DNA of 64,000 bases from Rallus limicola (lineage: Eukaryota; Chordata; Aves; Gruiformes; Rallidae): NCBI GenBank assembly GCA_022605955.1, contig JAKCOZ010000020.1:6809001-6873000 (forward strand), read 5' to 3'. A program made the position numbers and the translations under genes. The notes beneath the pieces were generated by a model. That model had not been told where the DNA came from and ran no database searches. It was given only the letters and a program-made list of their open reading frames with translations. Below, piece after piece: positions 51,601 to 54,420 of the stretch. Position 1 is the first letter of the stretch. Every line of letters starts with the position of its first letter.

Positions 51601-54420
51601 TCATGCTCTTTTTGGAAAAGGATGAAGCACTGTGTAGGCAGGGAGATCAGCTGCCATGGGCTGTGTCATAAATAACACGTAAAGGTAATCTAGGCACATG
51701 ATAAAATACCTCAAGGTCACATCTATTACAGATAGCTACTTCCAATATTTCTTGCAGCTGATTAATTATATTTAGGTTTATCAAATACAATTTGTGGGTC
51801 TTCCTGGGGCTGAGCCAATGTATTAGTAAGAGCTGCTGCAGACGTAGCCAGAGATGGCTCTCTTGGCTAAAACAGGAAAGACCAAACTAATTAATTTATT
51901 ATCAAGAGTCTCATTACATTTACTTCCAAGCACAAATTTGGAATCTTCTTCCCTTCTGAAGTGATACATTTAAATGTATATGCAGACTAGATACTTCTGA
52001 AAGCAAAATTCAACCAAAGTAGAAGTTGTTCTTAATCTCACATTAACGTGTGCTGCTTTAAAATTATATTGTGGTATTTACAAACATACAGAGTTTGTAA
52101 CTCTAATTCTAATTCTTGTTCATTCATAAGCTGAAGACTTTTTTTGGAGAATGTATGAAATCTTTATGTTTATAACATAGTGGAAAACACCTACTTCCTC
52201 CAGAAATAGAGATATAGAGGTCTTCAAAAACATATTTTACAGTTTCTGTTTTAAAGGTCAGGGCATTGGGAAAGAAATCATTTTCTGCAAGATGGGGTGG
52301 TTTTATTTCCAGGTCTAATAGCCTAGCTAACTATGAGGATCCTGACTGCGTCTTAGACATGATAATAGTTAGGAATTGATTTCTTCAGAGGCATGACTGA
52401 TCAACTGAAGAGATCCTTTCCATGCACTTCACTGAATATAGCCTTTTGTCACACATGGTCAGGCTTAGCTCCTTAACTTTCTAACAGCATCTCCTCCCCC
52501 AAGCCCTGTTTTTCCCCCGTATTTTTCAGCTGTATGCTTCCACTGATAAACCTCAGCTTGGAGAAAAATCAACACTGAATACTTCAAAGTACCTCAATTA
52601 ATTATTTAAAGCAATATTCACACTGTTGTTTTATTCTTAGTAATATGAAGCACCCAGGATTGCAGCTAGAAACCTCAATAATGGTCTCATTTTGAAGGCT
52701 TTTTCTTCATAATGGTACCCAATACTCAACTTACATCTCTAAAGGAAAAATGCAAGGCTTTCATAGGTGAACAAAGCATGTCAGGATATTGCAACTCTTT
52801 AAGCAACACAAGACAGCTTTGCAGAGAAAATATAATATCAACCCTCATTTCAAAAACTGTATTTGAAATTTAGCTCTTTTACAAATTCAGGTGCAAAAGA
52901 ACATCCCATAGCTCCTGAAAATTGGCATCTGGAAAAAAAATTAGTTTATGTTTATCAAATCCAATTTATCTGAACTATGTTCAAGTACATTGCCTTTTAG
53001 ATAAGGCAGTCGTCAGTGCAGAAGAGAGCCACATACAGTAGATTTCACATTGAATTCATTAGAACAAGTACACTAGAAATTAAGTGGTTTTCATTTGAAT
53101 AAAGCTTTTTCTAAGGCAATTCATGGCATCTTCTAAGAACTTCAACACCTTAAATCAGAGTTAAACTTCACAGGCAGGACTGCAATCTGAGAAACATTAA
53201 AGCAAAGATTTTCAAAAGGCAACTAGTGACTTTAAACCTAAACTCATATGGCTCTGCAGAAGCAAAGGTCTGTGTAATCCTCCCCCTCTCCCCAAGTCCC
53301 ACTGCCTAAAAACTATTTATTTAAAGCTATTACTGCTGTTTTGCCTTCAATCACCTGACACTGTGCTAAACCCATGCAGGGCACAGAATAGTTCAACCTA
53401 CACTGAATTCTTCACTGGCAACAAACTGAAAAAACGTCTCCAGATGTTTCACAGGCAACATTGAAAGCAGACATAAATTGCCCTGAAACTTGGCAGCAAT
53501 GCCTTCTACAGCCAAAGGAAGACACATAAACTATGGGATTAAAGGGGCAGCACTAAGAGAGAAGTGAGACAACTTTCAGCCACACTGAAAACATTTGGAA
53601 CCATTCCTGGAACTGATCACTGCAGCAGAAGAAGCAATATGCACAAGAGGCATTTCTAACCTAGATCCTTCTGGTTTTACATATGCTAAACACATGCAAA
53701 AACTAAATGCTAAGCTTATCAGTTTCACCCCTTCCAAACCAGTATTTATTGGGAGGGGGAGTGGGGGGGAGACGACAACAAATGTAAACCAAAAATGAAA
53801 AATGAATAGCAACAGTGTGCTTGTATAATTTTTTATTCTGTTGAAATATAAATGCTTACTACTGATACCAACCACAACATGTCATTTCAGTCGTTTCCTT
53901 ACCTTGCACAAGCCAAGGCAACTAGGGCAGCAGCAGCATTTTCTTTTTGCTTATATGGGATCTGTTGGCCTGAAGCAGAAGTGTCTTCCAGCCAGGAGCA
54001 GAGCAAAGACTCTATCCCATTGAGACAGTCAGCTGGTTCCTTAGTCAAACTCAAAGGCTGGCAGTCTCGAAGGCAATTCAATAGCACCTCAGCAGTTATG
54101 TTACAGAGAGAAGGGTCTGTTCTACTTTGAGACTGAATGAGGGGAAAGACCAATAGAAGCCCCATTCGTGAAGTAAACGGTGCCTGTTCAGGCTGCTGTA
54201 ACAGGCCTTGACGTTTGAGCAAGGCCAGCGCCTCCTCATCCCCGGAGCTCTCCCGGTCATGCTGCTCCTCCAAGGCCAGTTGGCGCTGGGCGTTCCAGAG
54301 TCCCCGCAAAGCATTCAGTCGGTACTCCAGCAGTCGAGCATAAGCATTGCTCTGGTTCCCACACACAGATCGTAAGCGCTCAGCCAGCTCCGTCGGATTC
54401 TTGGTCTCAAATGTTAGTAT
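519..54420 (-). CDS. HECTD4: HECTD4, probable E3 ubiquitin-protein ligase (partial: 69 exons, both ends missing)
   Basis: Spliced minus-strand gene with 69 exons listed separately (E1 = 53903-54420 to E69 = 519-674). Joined exons give 12,136 bases, about 4,045 residues, with no in-frame stop and compatible phases at all 68 junctions. I recognise the protein as HECTD4 from many near-identical stretches, for example SLRLRFALLQSLNTTLETFF and MLGHLLPVLLTSLMHPNLQT. Approximate residue positions in the visible part: conserved N-terminal region 1-1015, CUB-like module 1020-1160, SPRY/B30.2 2335-2520, acidic tract near 2640, serine-rich giant exon 3135-3569, HECT N-lobe from about 3955. The family transfers ubiquitin from an E2 to a HECT cysteine and then to substrate; that cysteine lies beyond the left edge. 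In people HECTD4 variants are linked to a neurodevelopmental disorder. Mammalian HECTD4 is about 4,000-4,400 residues depending on isoform, so most of the protein is here. Introns not described separately hold nothing I recognise. Confidence 0.97.
815..934 (-). CDS. HECTD4: HECTD4 exon E68 (HECT boundary)
   Basis: Encodes YDTKVMVMNRVLNATVQ and ends ..LDPLEIVGG, the linker leading into the HECT fold. Phase 1 in, phase 1 out; donor GTATGT, acceptor TTATGTAG. Confidence 0.93.
935..1986 (-). other. HECTD4 intron E67-E68
   Basis: Intron of 1,052 bases. It contains a T run near 1087-1099 on the plus strand. I see no exon, RNA gene or recognisable interspersed repeat. Confidence 0.6.
1987..2133 (-). 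CDS. HECTD4: HECTD4 exon E67
   Basis: Encodes SLRLRFALLQSLNTTLETFF and ..SIAALLQEAKG, part of the helical pre-HECT region. Phase 1 in and out. The donor GTCCGT departs from consensus at +3 and +4 but keeps the G at +5. Confidence 0.94.
2723..2913 (-). CDS. HECTD4: HECTD4 exon E66
   Basis: Encodes KASRKWTLEMDVALVQYINR followed by a conserved His/Pro-rich stretch (RLHPHEVYLDPADAADPR). Phase 2 in, 1 out; donor GTATGT, acceptor GGTTTCAG. Confidence 0.94.
3720..3843 (-). CDS. HECTD4: HECTD4 exon E65
   Basis: Encodes DIRSVWRAILSCGYDLHFER, a conserved segment upstream of HECT. Phase 1 in, 2 out; donor GTAGAT, acceptor GCTGTCAG. Confidence 0.93.
4734..4840 (-). CDS. HECTD4: HECTD4 exon E64 (Lys/Pro/Glu-rich linker)
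   Basis: Encodes KPKSPEKSKPEEKDPEKSPT, a charged low-complexity linker likely to be disordered. Phase 2 in, 1 out; donor GTAGTA, acceptor TCCCTTAG. Confidence 0.92.
5046..5197 (-). CDS. HECTD4: HECTD4 exon E63
   Basis: Encodes ILRKYGVPKPKFDK and a basic tail (KVVSTKRPVTKPP) that joins the charged linker. Phase 0 in, 2 out; donor GTTGGT is weak at +3 to +5; acceptor GTTGGAAG. Confidence 0.91.
5281..5504 (-). CDS. HECTD4: HECTD4 exon E62
   Basis: Encodes LSKEQINSQTPGNLLHVFFT and NVRPPKKVLEDQLTQ. Phase 1 in, 0 out; donor GTAGTG, acceptor GTTCTTAG. Confidence 0.94.
6282..6489 (-). CDS. HECTD4: HECTD4 exon E61
   Basis: Starts RSRAKIEKIRASLFNSSDLI and continues with an acidic stretch (LDGEDELMEMSTEE). 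Phase 0 in, 1 out; donor GTAAGT, acceptor TTGCACAG. Confidence 0.94.
6490..8174 (-). other. HECTD4 intron E60-E61 (1.7 kb)
   Basis: One of the larger 3' introns. It carries an old CR1/L3-like LINE relic at about 7585-7705 (listed separately). Short open frames on both strands here are chance frames without splice or family support. Confidence 0.7.
7585..7705 (-). repeat. Degraded CR1/L3-like LINE fragment
   Basis: Read on the minus strand, this carries the pattern of a sauropsid LINE segment near the end of the reverse-transcriptase frame: GGTGTTGTGG, AGTATAAATG, then GGGATTA and TTCATGGAGGA in the usual order and spacing. It is heavily mutated with small indels. The family assignment comes from memory of the consensus, not an alignment; edges are approximate. 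Confidence 0.55.
8175..9478 (-). CDS. HECTD4: HECTD4 giant exon E60 (1,304 bases)
   Basis: By far the longest exon, about nine times the typical exon here. It encodes about 435 residues: a helical start (GNFLWTTDMAACVKELIFHL), then ALQLNPCLAMLMALQSELHK, a serine run followed by a basic patch KRKKVKMKREK that looks like a nuclear localisation signal, then SKPEDMLWFHRALTLLIILR, a conserved RRM-like-looking segment (LLVISGIPTHLEESTVRSAI), and a long Ser-rich disordered tail with a GSLGSLGSLGEP repeat. Phase 1 in, 0 out; donor GTAATA, acceptor CACACAG. Localisation and RRM-like remarks are inference. Open frames on the opposite strand (e.g. 8902-9294) are shadows of this exon. Confidence 0.96.
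9795..9974 (-). CDS. HECTD4: HECTD4 exon E59
   Basis: Encodes LEFPLAMAFTEQLLTW, an acidic loop, then SVLLQVVEFLG. Phase 1 in and out; donor GTAGGA, acceptor CACTTAG. Confidence 0.93.
10818..11023 (-). CDS. HECTD4: HECTD4 exon E58
   Basis: Encodes KAPWARVLVYGLGHKVKRNG and a Pro/Thr-rich stretch before DKVHIKLG. Phase 2 in, 1 out; donor GTAAAA, acceptor TCTTTTAG. Confidence 0.94.
11271..11401 (-). CDS. HECTD4: HECTD4 exon E57
   Basis: Encodes SESKVNMDVNFPGAAFVIVS and CKESQSGFRKD. Phase 0 in, 2 out; donor GTAAGT, acceptor TGTTACAG. Confidence 0.94.
11711..11916 (-). CDS. HECTD4: HECTD4 exon E56
   Basis: Encodes DLFYQGNSQAIREWLTVAIT and LHQGEESLLDLTKQICSFLQ, predicted helical. Phase 1 in, 0 out; donor GTAAAA, acceptor TATTACAG. 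Confidence 0.94.
12382..12402. repeat. Perfect inverted repeat, 9-bp arms, 3-base loop
   Basis: CTTTTGGGG and CCCCAAAAG are exact reverse complements separated by GGA, inside an intron. No T tract or known RNA gene accompanies it, so function is not claimed. Confidence 0.8.
13250..13300 (-). repeat. CR1 LINE 3'-end fragment
   Basis: The plus strand reads AGAATCACAAGGTTGG, then GAGACCTTTAAGATCATC and AAGTCCAACC, the reverse complement of the typical avian CR1 3' untranslated end. Only about 50 bases remain, 5'-truncated, about 94 bases from exon E55's donor. Confidence 0.8.
13394..13575 (-). CDS. HECTD4: HECTD4 exon E55
   Basis: Encodes HMFTRLFHIPAIRDITLEHL and LQLLSNQLLAPPLP, predicted helical. 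Phase 2 in, 1 out; donor GTAAAT, acceptor TTTTCTAG. Confidence 0.94.
14121..14281 (-). CDS. HECTD4: HECTD4 exon E54 (second half of a small beta-barrel-like module)
   Basis: Encodes VETYLRSEGVLVRYWYPIDM, then LERPPAGYRRTATNGLVTLD. With E53 it gives a short beta-rich segment resembling the one in E41. Phase 0 in, 2 out; donor GTAAAA, acceptor TGTTCCAG. Confidence 0.94.
14454..14590 (-). CDS. HECTD4: HECTD4 exon E53
   Basis: Encodes VVTRSPDSNN and IRGMLKTFGLHGVVLDVDS. Phase 1 in, 0 out; donor GTGAGT, acceptor TGACCAG. Confidence 0.94.
14724..14861 (-). CDS. HECTD4: HECTD4 exon E52
   Basis: Encodes MVDIARQTVEF, LYEENGGIPRDLYLPTIEDI and a basic end. Phase 1 in and out; donor GTAAGG, acceptor CTACCAG. 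Confidence 0.94.
15476..15602 (-). CDS. HECTD4: HECTD4 exon E51
   Basis: Encodes AWETKVFPTIRRRFRNEAER and KSGLDQIKGALQLG. Phase 0 in, 1 out; donor GTATGG, acceptor CTTCACAG. Confidence 0.94.
15776..15912 (-). CDS. HECTD4: HECTD4 exon E50 (acidic tract)
   Basis: Encodes YENFITSGPDPHPPP, then ADDESDDDDDDDIPR, a run of aspartates encoded mainly by GAT/GAC triplets. Phase 1 in, 0 out; donor GTGAGG, acceptor TCTTGTAG. Confidence 0.93.
16315..16552 (-). CDS. HECTD4: HECTD4 exon E49
   Basis: Encodes FAYAEGQAHRNAADLCIDLA and ASDSDNDAGTSIASDPGT, leaving the SPRY domain. Phase 0 in, 1 out; donor GTAAAG. It is joined to E48 by the only non-GT intron found here. Confidence 0.94.
17074..17090. repeat. 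(AT)n microsatellite
   Basis: About eight AT units in the E48-E49 intron, 30 bases inside the GC donor of that intron. Confidence 0.9.
17120..17283 (-). CDS. HECTD4: HECTD4 exon E48 (C-terminal part of SPRY/B30.2), GC donor
   Basis: Encodes GDVAGIGWERTEG, a Pro run, VYFTYCGQRLGPYLEDVSGG and WPVVHIQKK, matching the end of a SPRY domain. Phase 1 in, 0 out. The exon must stop at AAAAAG because E49 enters in phase 0, so the intron starts GCACGT rather than GT. Confidence 0.93.
17399..17478 (-). CDS. HECTD4: HECTD4 exon E47 (SPRY core)
   Basis: 80-base exon encoding NGRAVHYNGSSLLQWKSVRL and DVTLSPG of the SPRY core. Phase 2 in, 1 out; donor GTACGT, acceptor CTTCTCAG. Confidence 0.93.
17749..17897 (-). 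CDS. HECTD4: HECTD4 exon E46 (SPRY start)
   Basis: Encodes FYWEIEIVSYGDTDDDTGPI and SFGFATEAEKRDGAW, a typical SPRY opening (FYWEIEI plus a glycine-phenylalanine strand). Phase 0 in, 2 out; donor GTATGT, acceptor ATACCTAG. Confidence 0.95.
17926..17945. repeat. Mononucleotide run (A20 on plus, T20 in the transcript)
   Basis: Twenty A residues on the plus strand, lying about 28-48 bases upstream of the E46 acceptor in transcript orientation, so it extends that acceptor's pyrimidine tract. Confidence 0.95.
18049..18210 (-). CDS. HECTD4: HECTD4 exon E45 (pre-SPRY)
   Basis: Encodes PSRVFPPVRACMFS and HLTAVTFLADPSAGGGLPRG, leading into SPRY. Phase 0 in and out; donor GTAAGA, acceptor GTTTGCAG. 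Confidence 0.94.
18486..18589 (-). CDS. HECTD4: HECTD4 exon E44
   Basis: Encodes GERLLVVEMQCERLRML and RDCARPPPPPLQADRRQ with a five-proline run. Phase 1 in, 0 out; donor GTGAGC, acceptor TGTTACAG. Confidence 0.94.
19491..19606 (-). CDS. HECTD4: HECTD4 exon E43
   Basis: Encodes ACLVMAQLLED and SFCEEFIQQCPAAVEVLNLV, helical. Phase 2 in, 1 out; donor GTAGGT, acceptor CCATTAAG. Confidence 0.93.
20038..20207 (-). CDS. HECTD4: HECTD4 exon E42
   Basis: Encodes HKLSITEKVVQAVQSMLLPQ and AVVRLLAEIRT. Phase 0 in, 2 out; donor GTGAGT, acceptor ACCATCAG behind a run of C. Confidence 0.94.
20315..20405. repeat. A/C-rich low-complexity stretch
   Basis: Intronic segment built of irregular AAAC/CCAAA words with almost no G or T. 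It has no regular unit and no coding support. Confidence 0.7.
20642..20812 (-). CDS. HECTD4: HECTD4 exon E41 (small beta-barrel-like module)
   Basis: Encodes GSIGVVASINEQEGIATVKF, then a Ser/Thr loop and TIPLSRLCVPRSE. The G-V-V, acidic turn, TVKF and IPLSRL pattern resembles an SH3- or MIB-like small barrel; this is inference. Phase 0 in and out; donor GTACGG, acceptor GGTTGTAG. Confidence 0.93.
21087..21269 (-). CDS. HECTD4: HECTD4 exon E40
   Basis: Encodes VLSRALMYIPQLGKYAESIL and LQRIARQAVAALCALGGFKE, helical. Phase 0 in and out; donor GTAATT, acceptor CTCTTCAG. The 208-residue plus-strand frame overlapping it (20883-21509) is antisense chance. Confidence 0.94.
21943..22078 (-). CDS. HECTD4: HECTD4 exon E39
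   Basis: Encodes MAAEVIALLHSLLMAPESNA and AQIWTTTAEK. Phase 2 in, 0 out; donor GTAAGC, acceptor CTCTATAG. Confidence 0.94.
22267..22469 (-). CDS. HECTD4: HECTD4 exon E38
   Basis: Encodes CCEVITEEAAAALRKATKWA and TGDKKKTAQTSICRERNSEL. Phase 0 in, 2 out; donor GTAGGT, acceptor ATTTTCAG. Confidence 0.94.
23015..23096 (-). CDS. HECTD4: HECTD4 exon E37
   Basis: 82-base exon encoding RLGTGANMEKVVKMDRDMTK. Phase 2 in, 0 out; donor GTAAGA, acceptor TTAACAG. Confidence 0.93.
23830..24019 (-). CDS. HECTD4: HECTD4 exon E36
   Basis: Encodes QTVLSPTASEPDTTLA and GDKDPGEESEAVDGKLSIFI, an acidic likely disordered linker. Phase 1 in, 2 out; donor GTAATC, acceptor AATTCAAG. Confidence 0.94.
24325..24605 (-). 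CDS. HECTD4: HECTD4 exon E35
   Basis: Encodes SKLLSLLLDQRPSPKLVLII and NVELPPWSYSVPSLNSE, helical repeat-like followed by a loop. Phase 2 in, 1 out; donor GTACCA, acceptor CCTTTCAG. Confidence 0.94.
24935..25088 (-). CDS. HECTD4: HECTD4 exon E34
   Basis: Encodes SSLLTNHLARATECCGNQAA and NDALQDVLSLLNDLSR. Phase 1 in, 2 out; donor GTACTA, acceptor TTTTGAAG. Confidence 0.94.
25630..25814 (-). CDS. HECTD4: HECTD4 exon E33
   Basis: Encodes SGLVQLMDRLCSLSSQTESS, a KQTKKQK basic patch and MAWAAFQVLANRCVEWEKEE. Phase 2 in, 1 out; donor GTAGGA, acceptor CTTTTCAG. Confidence 0.94.
26102..26248 (-). CDS. HECTD4: HECTD4 exon E32
   Basis: Encodes GGMVEQVQEAFG and ETMTSVVSLCARYPIACANS. Phase 2 in and out; donor GTATGA, acceptor CCAACAG. 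Confidence 0.94.
26816..26982 (-). CDS. HECTD4: HECTD4 exon E31
   Basis: Encodes SFLLAAQTRWR and RGNTRKQALVHMRELLTAAV. Phase 0 in, 2 out; donor GTTTGT is weak at +3/+4; acceptor CCTGTAG. Confidence 0.93.
27095..27236 (-). CDS. HECTD4: HECTD4 exon E30
   Basis: Encodes SFTLLQSLTIEDSRDKPTY and SVLLGQLFAFIGTNPDQA. Phase 2 in, 0 out; donor GTATGT, acceptor TCTCACAG. Confidence 0.94.
27404..27539 (-). CDS. HECTD4: HECTD4 exon E29
   Basis: Encodes ASETKVISHAVRQPV and FLRSMSAPSDLEMIGNEDIE; RSMSAPS resembles a basophilic-kinase/14-3-3 motif (inference). Phase 1 in, 2 out; donor GTATAC, acceptor TATTGCAG. Confidence 0.94.
27953..28128 (-). CDS. HECTD4: HECTD4 exon E28
   Basis: Encodes REKFFQEVNSLIQKTSHP and KTKTLVKSLMNRAELLLHVT, helical. 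Phase 2 in, 1 out; donor GTATAT, acceptor AATCTTAG. Confidence 0.94.
28384..28472 (-). CDS. HECTD4: HECTD4 exon E27
   Basis: Encodes ELELLCSMKEVSFDGSDLEN. Phase 0 in, 2 out; donor GTTAGT, acceptor TGTTTAG. Confidence 0.92.
28556..28660 (-). CDS. HECTD4: HECTD4 exon E26
   Basis: Encodes VAELEQKWQNEVDD and ENNVPFFYDYHFNE; the only intron shorter than 90 bases separates it from E27. Phase 0 in and out; donor GTAAGC, acceptor TTTCTTAG. Confidence 0.94.
28830..29022 (-). CDS. HECTD4: HECTD4 exon E25
   Basis: Encodes VIKHLNLVDALQSLINFQYQ and CKIMGETFKKLNAMERQLQ, predicted coiled-coil-like helices. Phase 2 in, 0 out; donor GTAAAA, acceptor ACCCTAG. Confidence 0.94.
29267..29500 (-). CDS. HECTD4: HECTD4 exon E24
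   Basis: Encodes a Ser/Pro-rich stretch (ALTPSPSPLPL) and LPRIRLPPGIMIKLREISGR. Phase 2 in and out; donor GTAAGT, acceptor TTTTCCAG. Confidence 0.94.
29856..30019 (-). CDS. HECTD4: HECTD4 exon E23
   Basis: Encodes LPFLVDLALG, LALGLSVLACSMLRILYNGP and CQELLRSKLLQR. Phase 0 in, 2 out; donor GTAAAA, acceptor ACTTACAG. Confidence 0.94.
30799..30903 (-). CDS. HECTD4: HECTD4 exon E22 (end of CUB-like module)
   Basis: Encodes DTVTFSFEMRSGREHNTPDK and WGFACTVRAQ, the last strands of a beta-sandwich with the W-G-F-x-x-T-V ending seen in CUB-like modules of other large ligases. Phase 0 in and out; donor GTACTC, acceptor TGTTAAG behind a 19-base T run. Confidence 0.93.
30904..32064 (-). other. HECTD4 intron E21-E22
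   Basis: 1.2-kb intron with the T run above next to its acceptor. Otherwise AT-rich sequence with no exon or recognisable repeat. Confidence 0.6.
30929..30947. repeat. Mononucleotide run (A19 on plus, T19 in the transcript)
   Basis: Lies about 24-44 bases upstream of the E22 acceptor in transcript orientation, forming most of its pyrimidine tract. Confidence 0.95.
32065..32184 (-). CDS. HECTD4: HECTD4 exon E21 (middle of CUB-like module)
   Basis: Encodes LVIYAGPNTNSRKVAEY and GGNTLGYGSRSVLGTGWPKD. Phase 0 in and out; donor GTACAG, acceptor TTTTGAAG. Confidence 0.94.
32234..32500 (+). repeat. MIR/L2-type (CORE-SINE related) repeat
   Basis: Starts with (TAA)n and TACTTAGCACTTA, then CAAAGCGCTTTATC, TCCTCACAACAGCCCTGTGA, TATTATCCCCATTTTACAGA, GGGGAAACTGAGGCAGAG, ACTTGCCCC and GGTCACACAGCAAGTCAG. 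These are, in order, the hallmark words of the amniote MIR/L2 3' tail. It lies 50 bases upstream of E21 in transcript terms and is antisense to HECTD4. It is rather complete for a bird genome. Confidence 0.85.
33580..33778 (-). CDS. HECTD4: HECTD4 exon E20 (start of CUB-like module)
   Basis: Encodes VETVHPVRDNYKFKETV and HIPGARCLYLRFDNRCSSQY. The HIPGA..L.L.FD.RCS pattern is shared with beta-sandwich modules in proteins such as ZZEF1 (recalled, not aligned). Phase 2 in, 0 out; donor GTAAGC, acceptor AATTTCAG. Confidence 0.95.
34149..34249 (-). CDS. HECTD4: HECTD4 exon E19
   Basis: Encodes TALLLKTQSPVFSELNSSPS, a Ser/Pro-rich loop. Phase 0 in, 2 out; donor GTAATT, acceptor GCCACAG. Confidence 0.91.
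34518..34671 (-). CDS. HECTD4: HECTD4 exon E18
   Basis: Encodes MLGHLLPVLLTSLMHPNLQT and ADALMPQLVQLVLYTSQ, helical (armadillo/HEAT-like in appearance). Phase 2 in, 0 out; donor GTATGG, acceptor CTTACAG. Confidence 0.95.
34710..34727 (-). repeat. Possible CR1 terminal octamer remnant
   Basis: TTCATAGAATCATAGAG on the plus strand equals two copies of the ATTCTATG octamer that ends avian CR1 elements. Nothing beyond the octamers is recognisable, so it may be coincidence. Confidence 0.35.
35732..35856 (-). CDS. HECTD4: HECTD4 exon E17
   Basis: Encodes ILTGCDEVLEMLQQVTTALI and SDISDREQR. Phase 0 in, 2 out; donor GTAAGA, acceptor GTGCCTAG. Confidence 0.94.
35857..37030 (-). other. HECTD4 intron E16-E17
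   Basis: 1.2-kb AT-rich intron. I see no exon, RNA gene or interspersed repeat. Confidence 0.55.
37031..37159 (-). CDS. HECTD4: HECTD4 exon E16
   Basis: Encodes LRYLMAVQNHLLSNTILIKP and an acidic stretch (DENDDSDSS). Phase 0 in and out; donor GTAAAC, acceptor GTTAAAG. Confidence 0.94.
38020..38140 (-). CDS. HECTD4: HECTD4 exon E15
   Basis: Encodes DELLHYILKIVVRESCVLIT and KCQTVSKDDFQRLLSTVP. Phase 2 in, 0 out; donor GTAAGT, acceptor TTTTGAAG. Confidence 0.94.
38770..38875 (-). CDS. HECTD4: HECTD4 exon E14
   Basis: Encodes SQLRDVILTNLAEQLQSNRF and GSEDDDHYR. Phase 1 in, 2 out; donor GTAAAA, acceptor ATTTTAG. Confidence 0.93.
39527..39597 (-). CDS. HECTD4: HECTD4 exon E13 (71 bases, shortest)
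   Basis: Encodes SGLNILYPGEAEINNLLKLV. The smallest exon seen. Phase 2 in, 1 out; donor GTGAGA, acceptor TCTTTAG. Confidence 0.92.
39598..41705 (-). other. HECTD4 intron E12-E13 (2.1 kb)
   Basis: AT-rich intron. Plus-strand frames such as 41065-41439 have no splice or family support. I see no clear interspersed repeat. Confidence 0.55.
41706..41851 (-). CDS. HECTD4: HECTD4 exon E12
   Basis: Encodes VVFKFFFSPQTERNREIVRR and SGLLLWQLLMAPRDQICSEI. Phase 0 in, 2 out; donor GTGAAT, acceptor TTTCTTAG. Confidence 0.94.
42314..42546 (-). CDS. HECTD4: HECTD4 exon E11
   Basis: Encodes HVGAMCIHQLNLLA, FLGKQHPIEAHHLSSICDIM and GDTCIIRCILVVFQ. Phase 1 in, 0 out; donor GTACAA, acceptor TTTTCTAG. Confidence 0.95.
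42881..43021 (-). CDS. HECTD4: HECTD4 exon E10
   Basis: Encodes MNNMIWTCSNDYIDQWCNPG, a Trp-rich beta-propeller-like strand pattern (inference). Phase 1 in and out; donor GTGAGG, acceptor TTTGTAG. Confidence 0.94.
43713..43826 (-). CDS. HECTD4: HECTD4 exon E9
   Basis: Encodes DGQFTSRADLIDAAGSSLGR and GALVPGLG. Phase 1 in and out; donor GTAAGA, acceptor CTATTTAG. Confidence 0.93.
43924..44085 (-). CDS. HECTD4: HECTD4 exon E8
   Basis: Encodes MLRKTPIYTCGTYLVMLVPP and a Gly/Ser-rich loop. Phase 1 in and out; donor GTAAGA, acceptor ATTTCAG with a T16 run just upstream. Confidence 0.94.
44100..44115. repeat. Mononucleotide run (A16 on plus, T16 in the transcript)
   Basis: Lies 15-30 bases upstream of the E8 acceptor in transcript orientation, exactly where the pyrimidine tract should be. 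Confidence 0.95.
44966..45014. repeat. 18-base tandem repeat, about 2.7 copies
   Basis: Two exact copies of GAATATCCAAATATAAAA followed by a partial third copy (GAATATCCAAA). Identity of the copies suggests recent slippage or duplication. Confidence 0.9.
45412..45604 (-). CDS. HECTD4: HECTD4 exon E7
   Basis: Encodes ILMRKEGESAKSINEMLLSR and SPSATLAALTGSTISNTLKE. Phase 0 in, 1 out; donor GTCAGA (C at +3) is non-consensus; acceptor TTAATAG. Confidence 0.94.
46580..46750 (-). CDS. HECTD4: HECTD4 exon E6
   Basis: Encodes HFPVGSTMTTVHLSSDG and TYFYWIWSPASLNEKTPKGH, Trp-rich and propeller-like (inference). Phase 0 in and out; donor GTAAGC, acceptor CTCGTAG. Confidence 0.95.
47413..47438. repeat. 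(AC)n microsatellite
   Basis: Thirteen uninterrupted AC units in the E5-E6 intron; likely length-polymorphic. Confidence 0.95.
47622..47760 (-). CDS. HECTD4: HECTD4 exon E5
   Basis: Encodes GFVYCRNEELEAGWVAFGNG and RPVSFDNKPHSLFQVVDQHT. Phase 2 in, 0 out; donor GTAAAA, acceptor TTGCCAG. Confidence 0.94.
48170..48234 (+). repeat. CR1 LINE 3'-end fragment
   Basis: Plus strand reads GGAGTTAGACTAGATGGC, CCAGAGGTTTCTTTCAGC, TTAAATTATTCTACAG, the sense pattern of an avian CR1 3' end (GGACTAGATGA..CCAGAGGTCCCTTCCAACC..AATTATTCTATG). It is antisense to HECTD4, about 180 bases from E4. Confidence 0.8.
48415..48622 (-). CDS. HECTD4: HECTD4 exon E4
   Basis: Encodes FPVLYVTEEVPALFFLPN and SDADLGRCLAADGLYLYTTN. 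Phase 1 in, 2 out; donor GTAAGT, acceptor TTTTCAG. Confidence 0.95.
48623..50773 (-). other. HECTD4 intron E3-E4 (2.2 kb)
   Basis: AT-rich intron with short C runs (48921-48928, 50380-50388). E3 and E4 join directly in phase 1, so no exon is required between them, and none was seen. A symmetric-phase alternative exon cannot be excluded. Confidence 0.55.
50774..50904 (-). CDS. HECTD4: HECTD4 exon E3
   Basis: Encodes LLLLEGGPGSPSCLLG and GGKHIVSWGFEDMLPAPDAN. Too short for a simple open-frame search to show clearly, but phase (2 in, 1 out), donor GTGAAT and acceptor TTTAAAG fit both neighbours. Confidence 0.93.
51293..51382 (-). CDS. HECTD4: HECTD4 exon E2
   Basis: 90-base exon encoding GSLKTFVH and TVHLLQKQTDLGSLPVADVL. 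Phase 2 in and out; donor GTTTGT is weak; acceptor CTTTTAG. Confidence 0.94.
51383..53902 (-). other. HECTD4 intron E1-E2 (2.5 kb)
   Basis: AT-rich intron with a G-rich quadruplex-like motif on the plus strand (53751-53769). No other recognisable element or exon. Confidence 0.6.
53751..53769 (+). other. Potential G-quadruplex motif
   Basis: GGGAGGGGGAGTGGGGGGG offers four G3 tracts with loops of 1-5 bases. It lies on the template strand of HECTD4, about 135 bases past the E1 donor. Confidence 0.6.
53903..54420 (-). CDS. HECTD4: HECTD4 exon E1 (first visible exon, not the first exon of the gene)
   Basis: 518-base exon encoding ILTFETKNPTELAERLRSVC, LEYRLNALRGLWNAQRQLAL, GLLLVFPLIQSQSRTDPSLC and ENAAAALVALACA. 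Phase 0 in, 2 out; donor GTAAGG. It is preceded by a strong pyrimidine tract and TTGCAG, and there is no ATG at its start, so at least one upstream exon lies to the right of the window. Confidence 0.96.
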
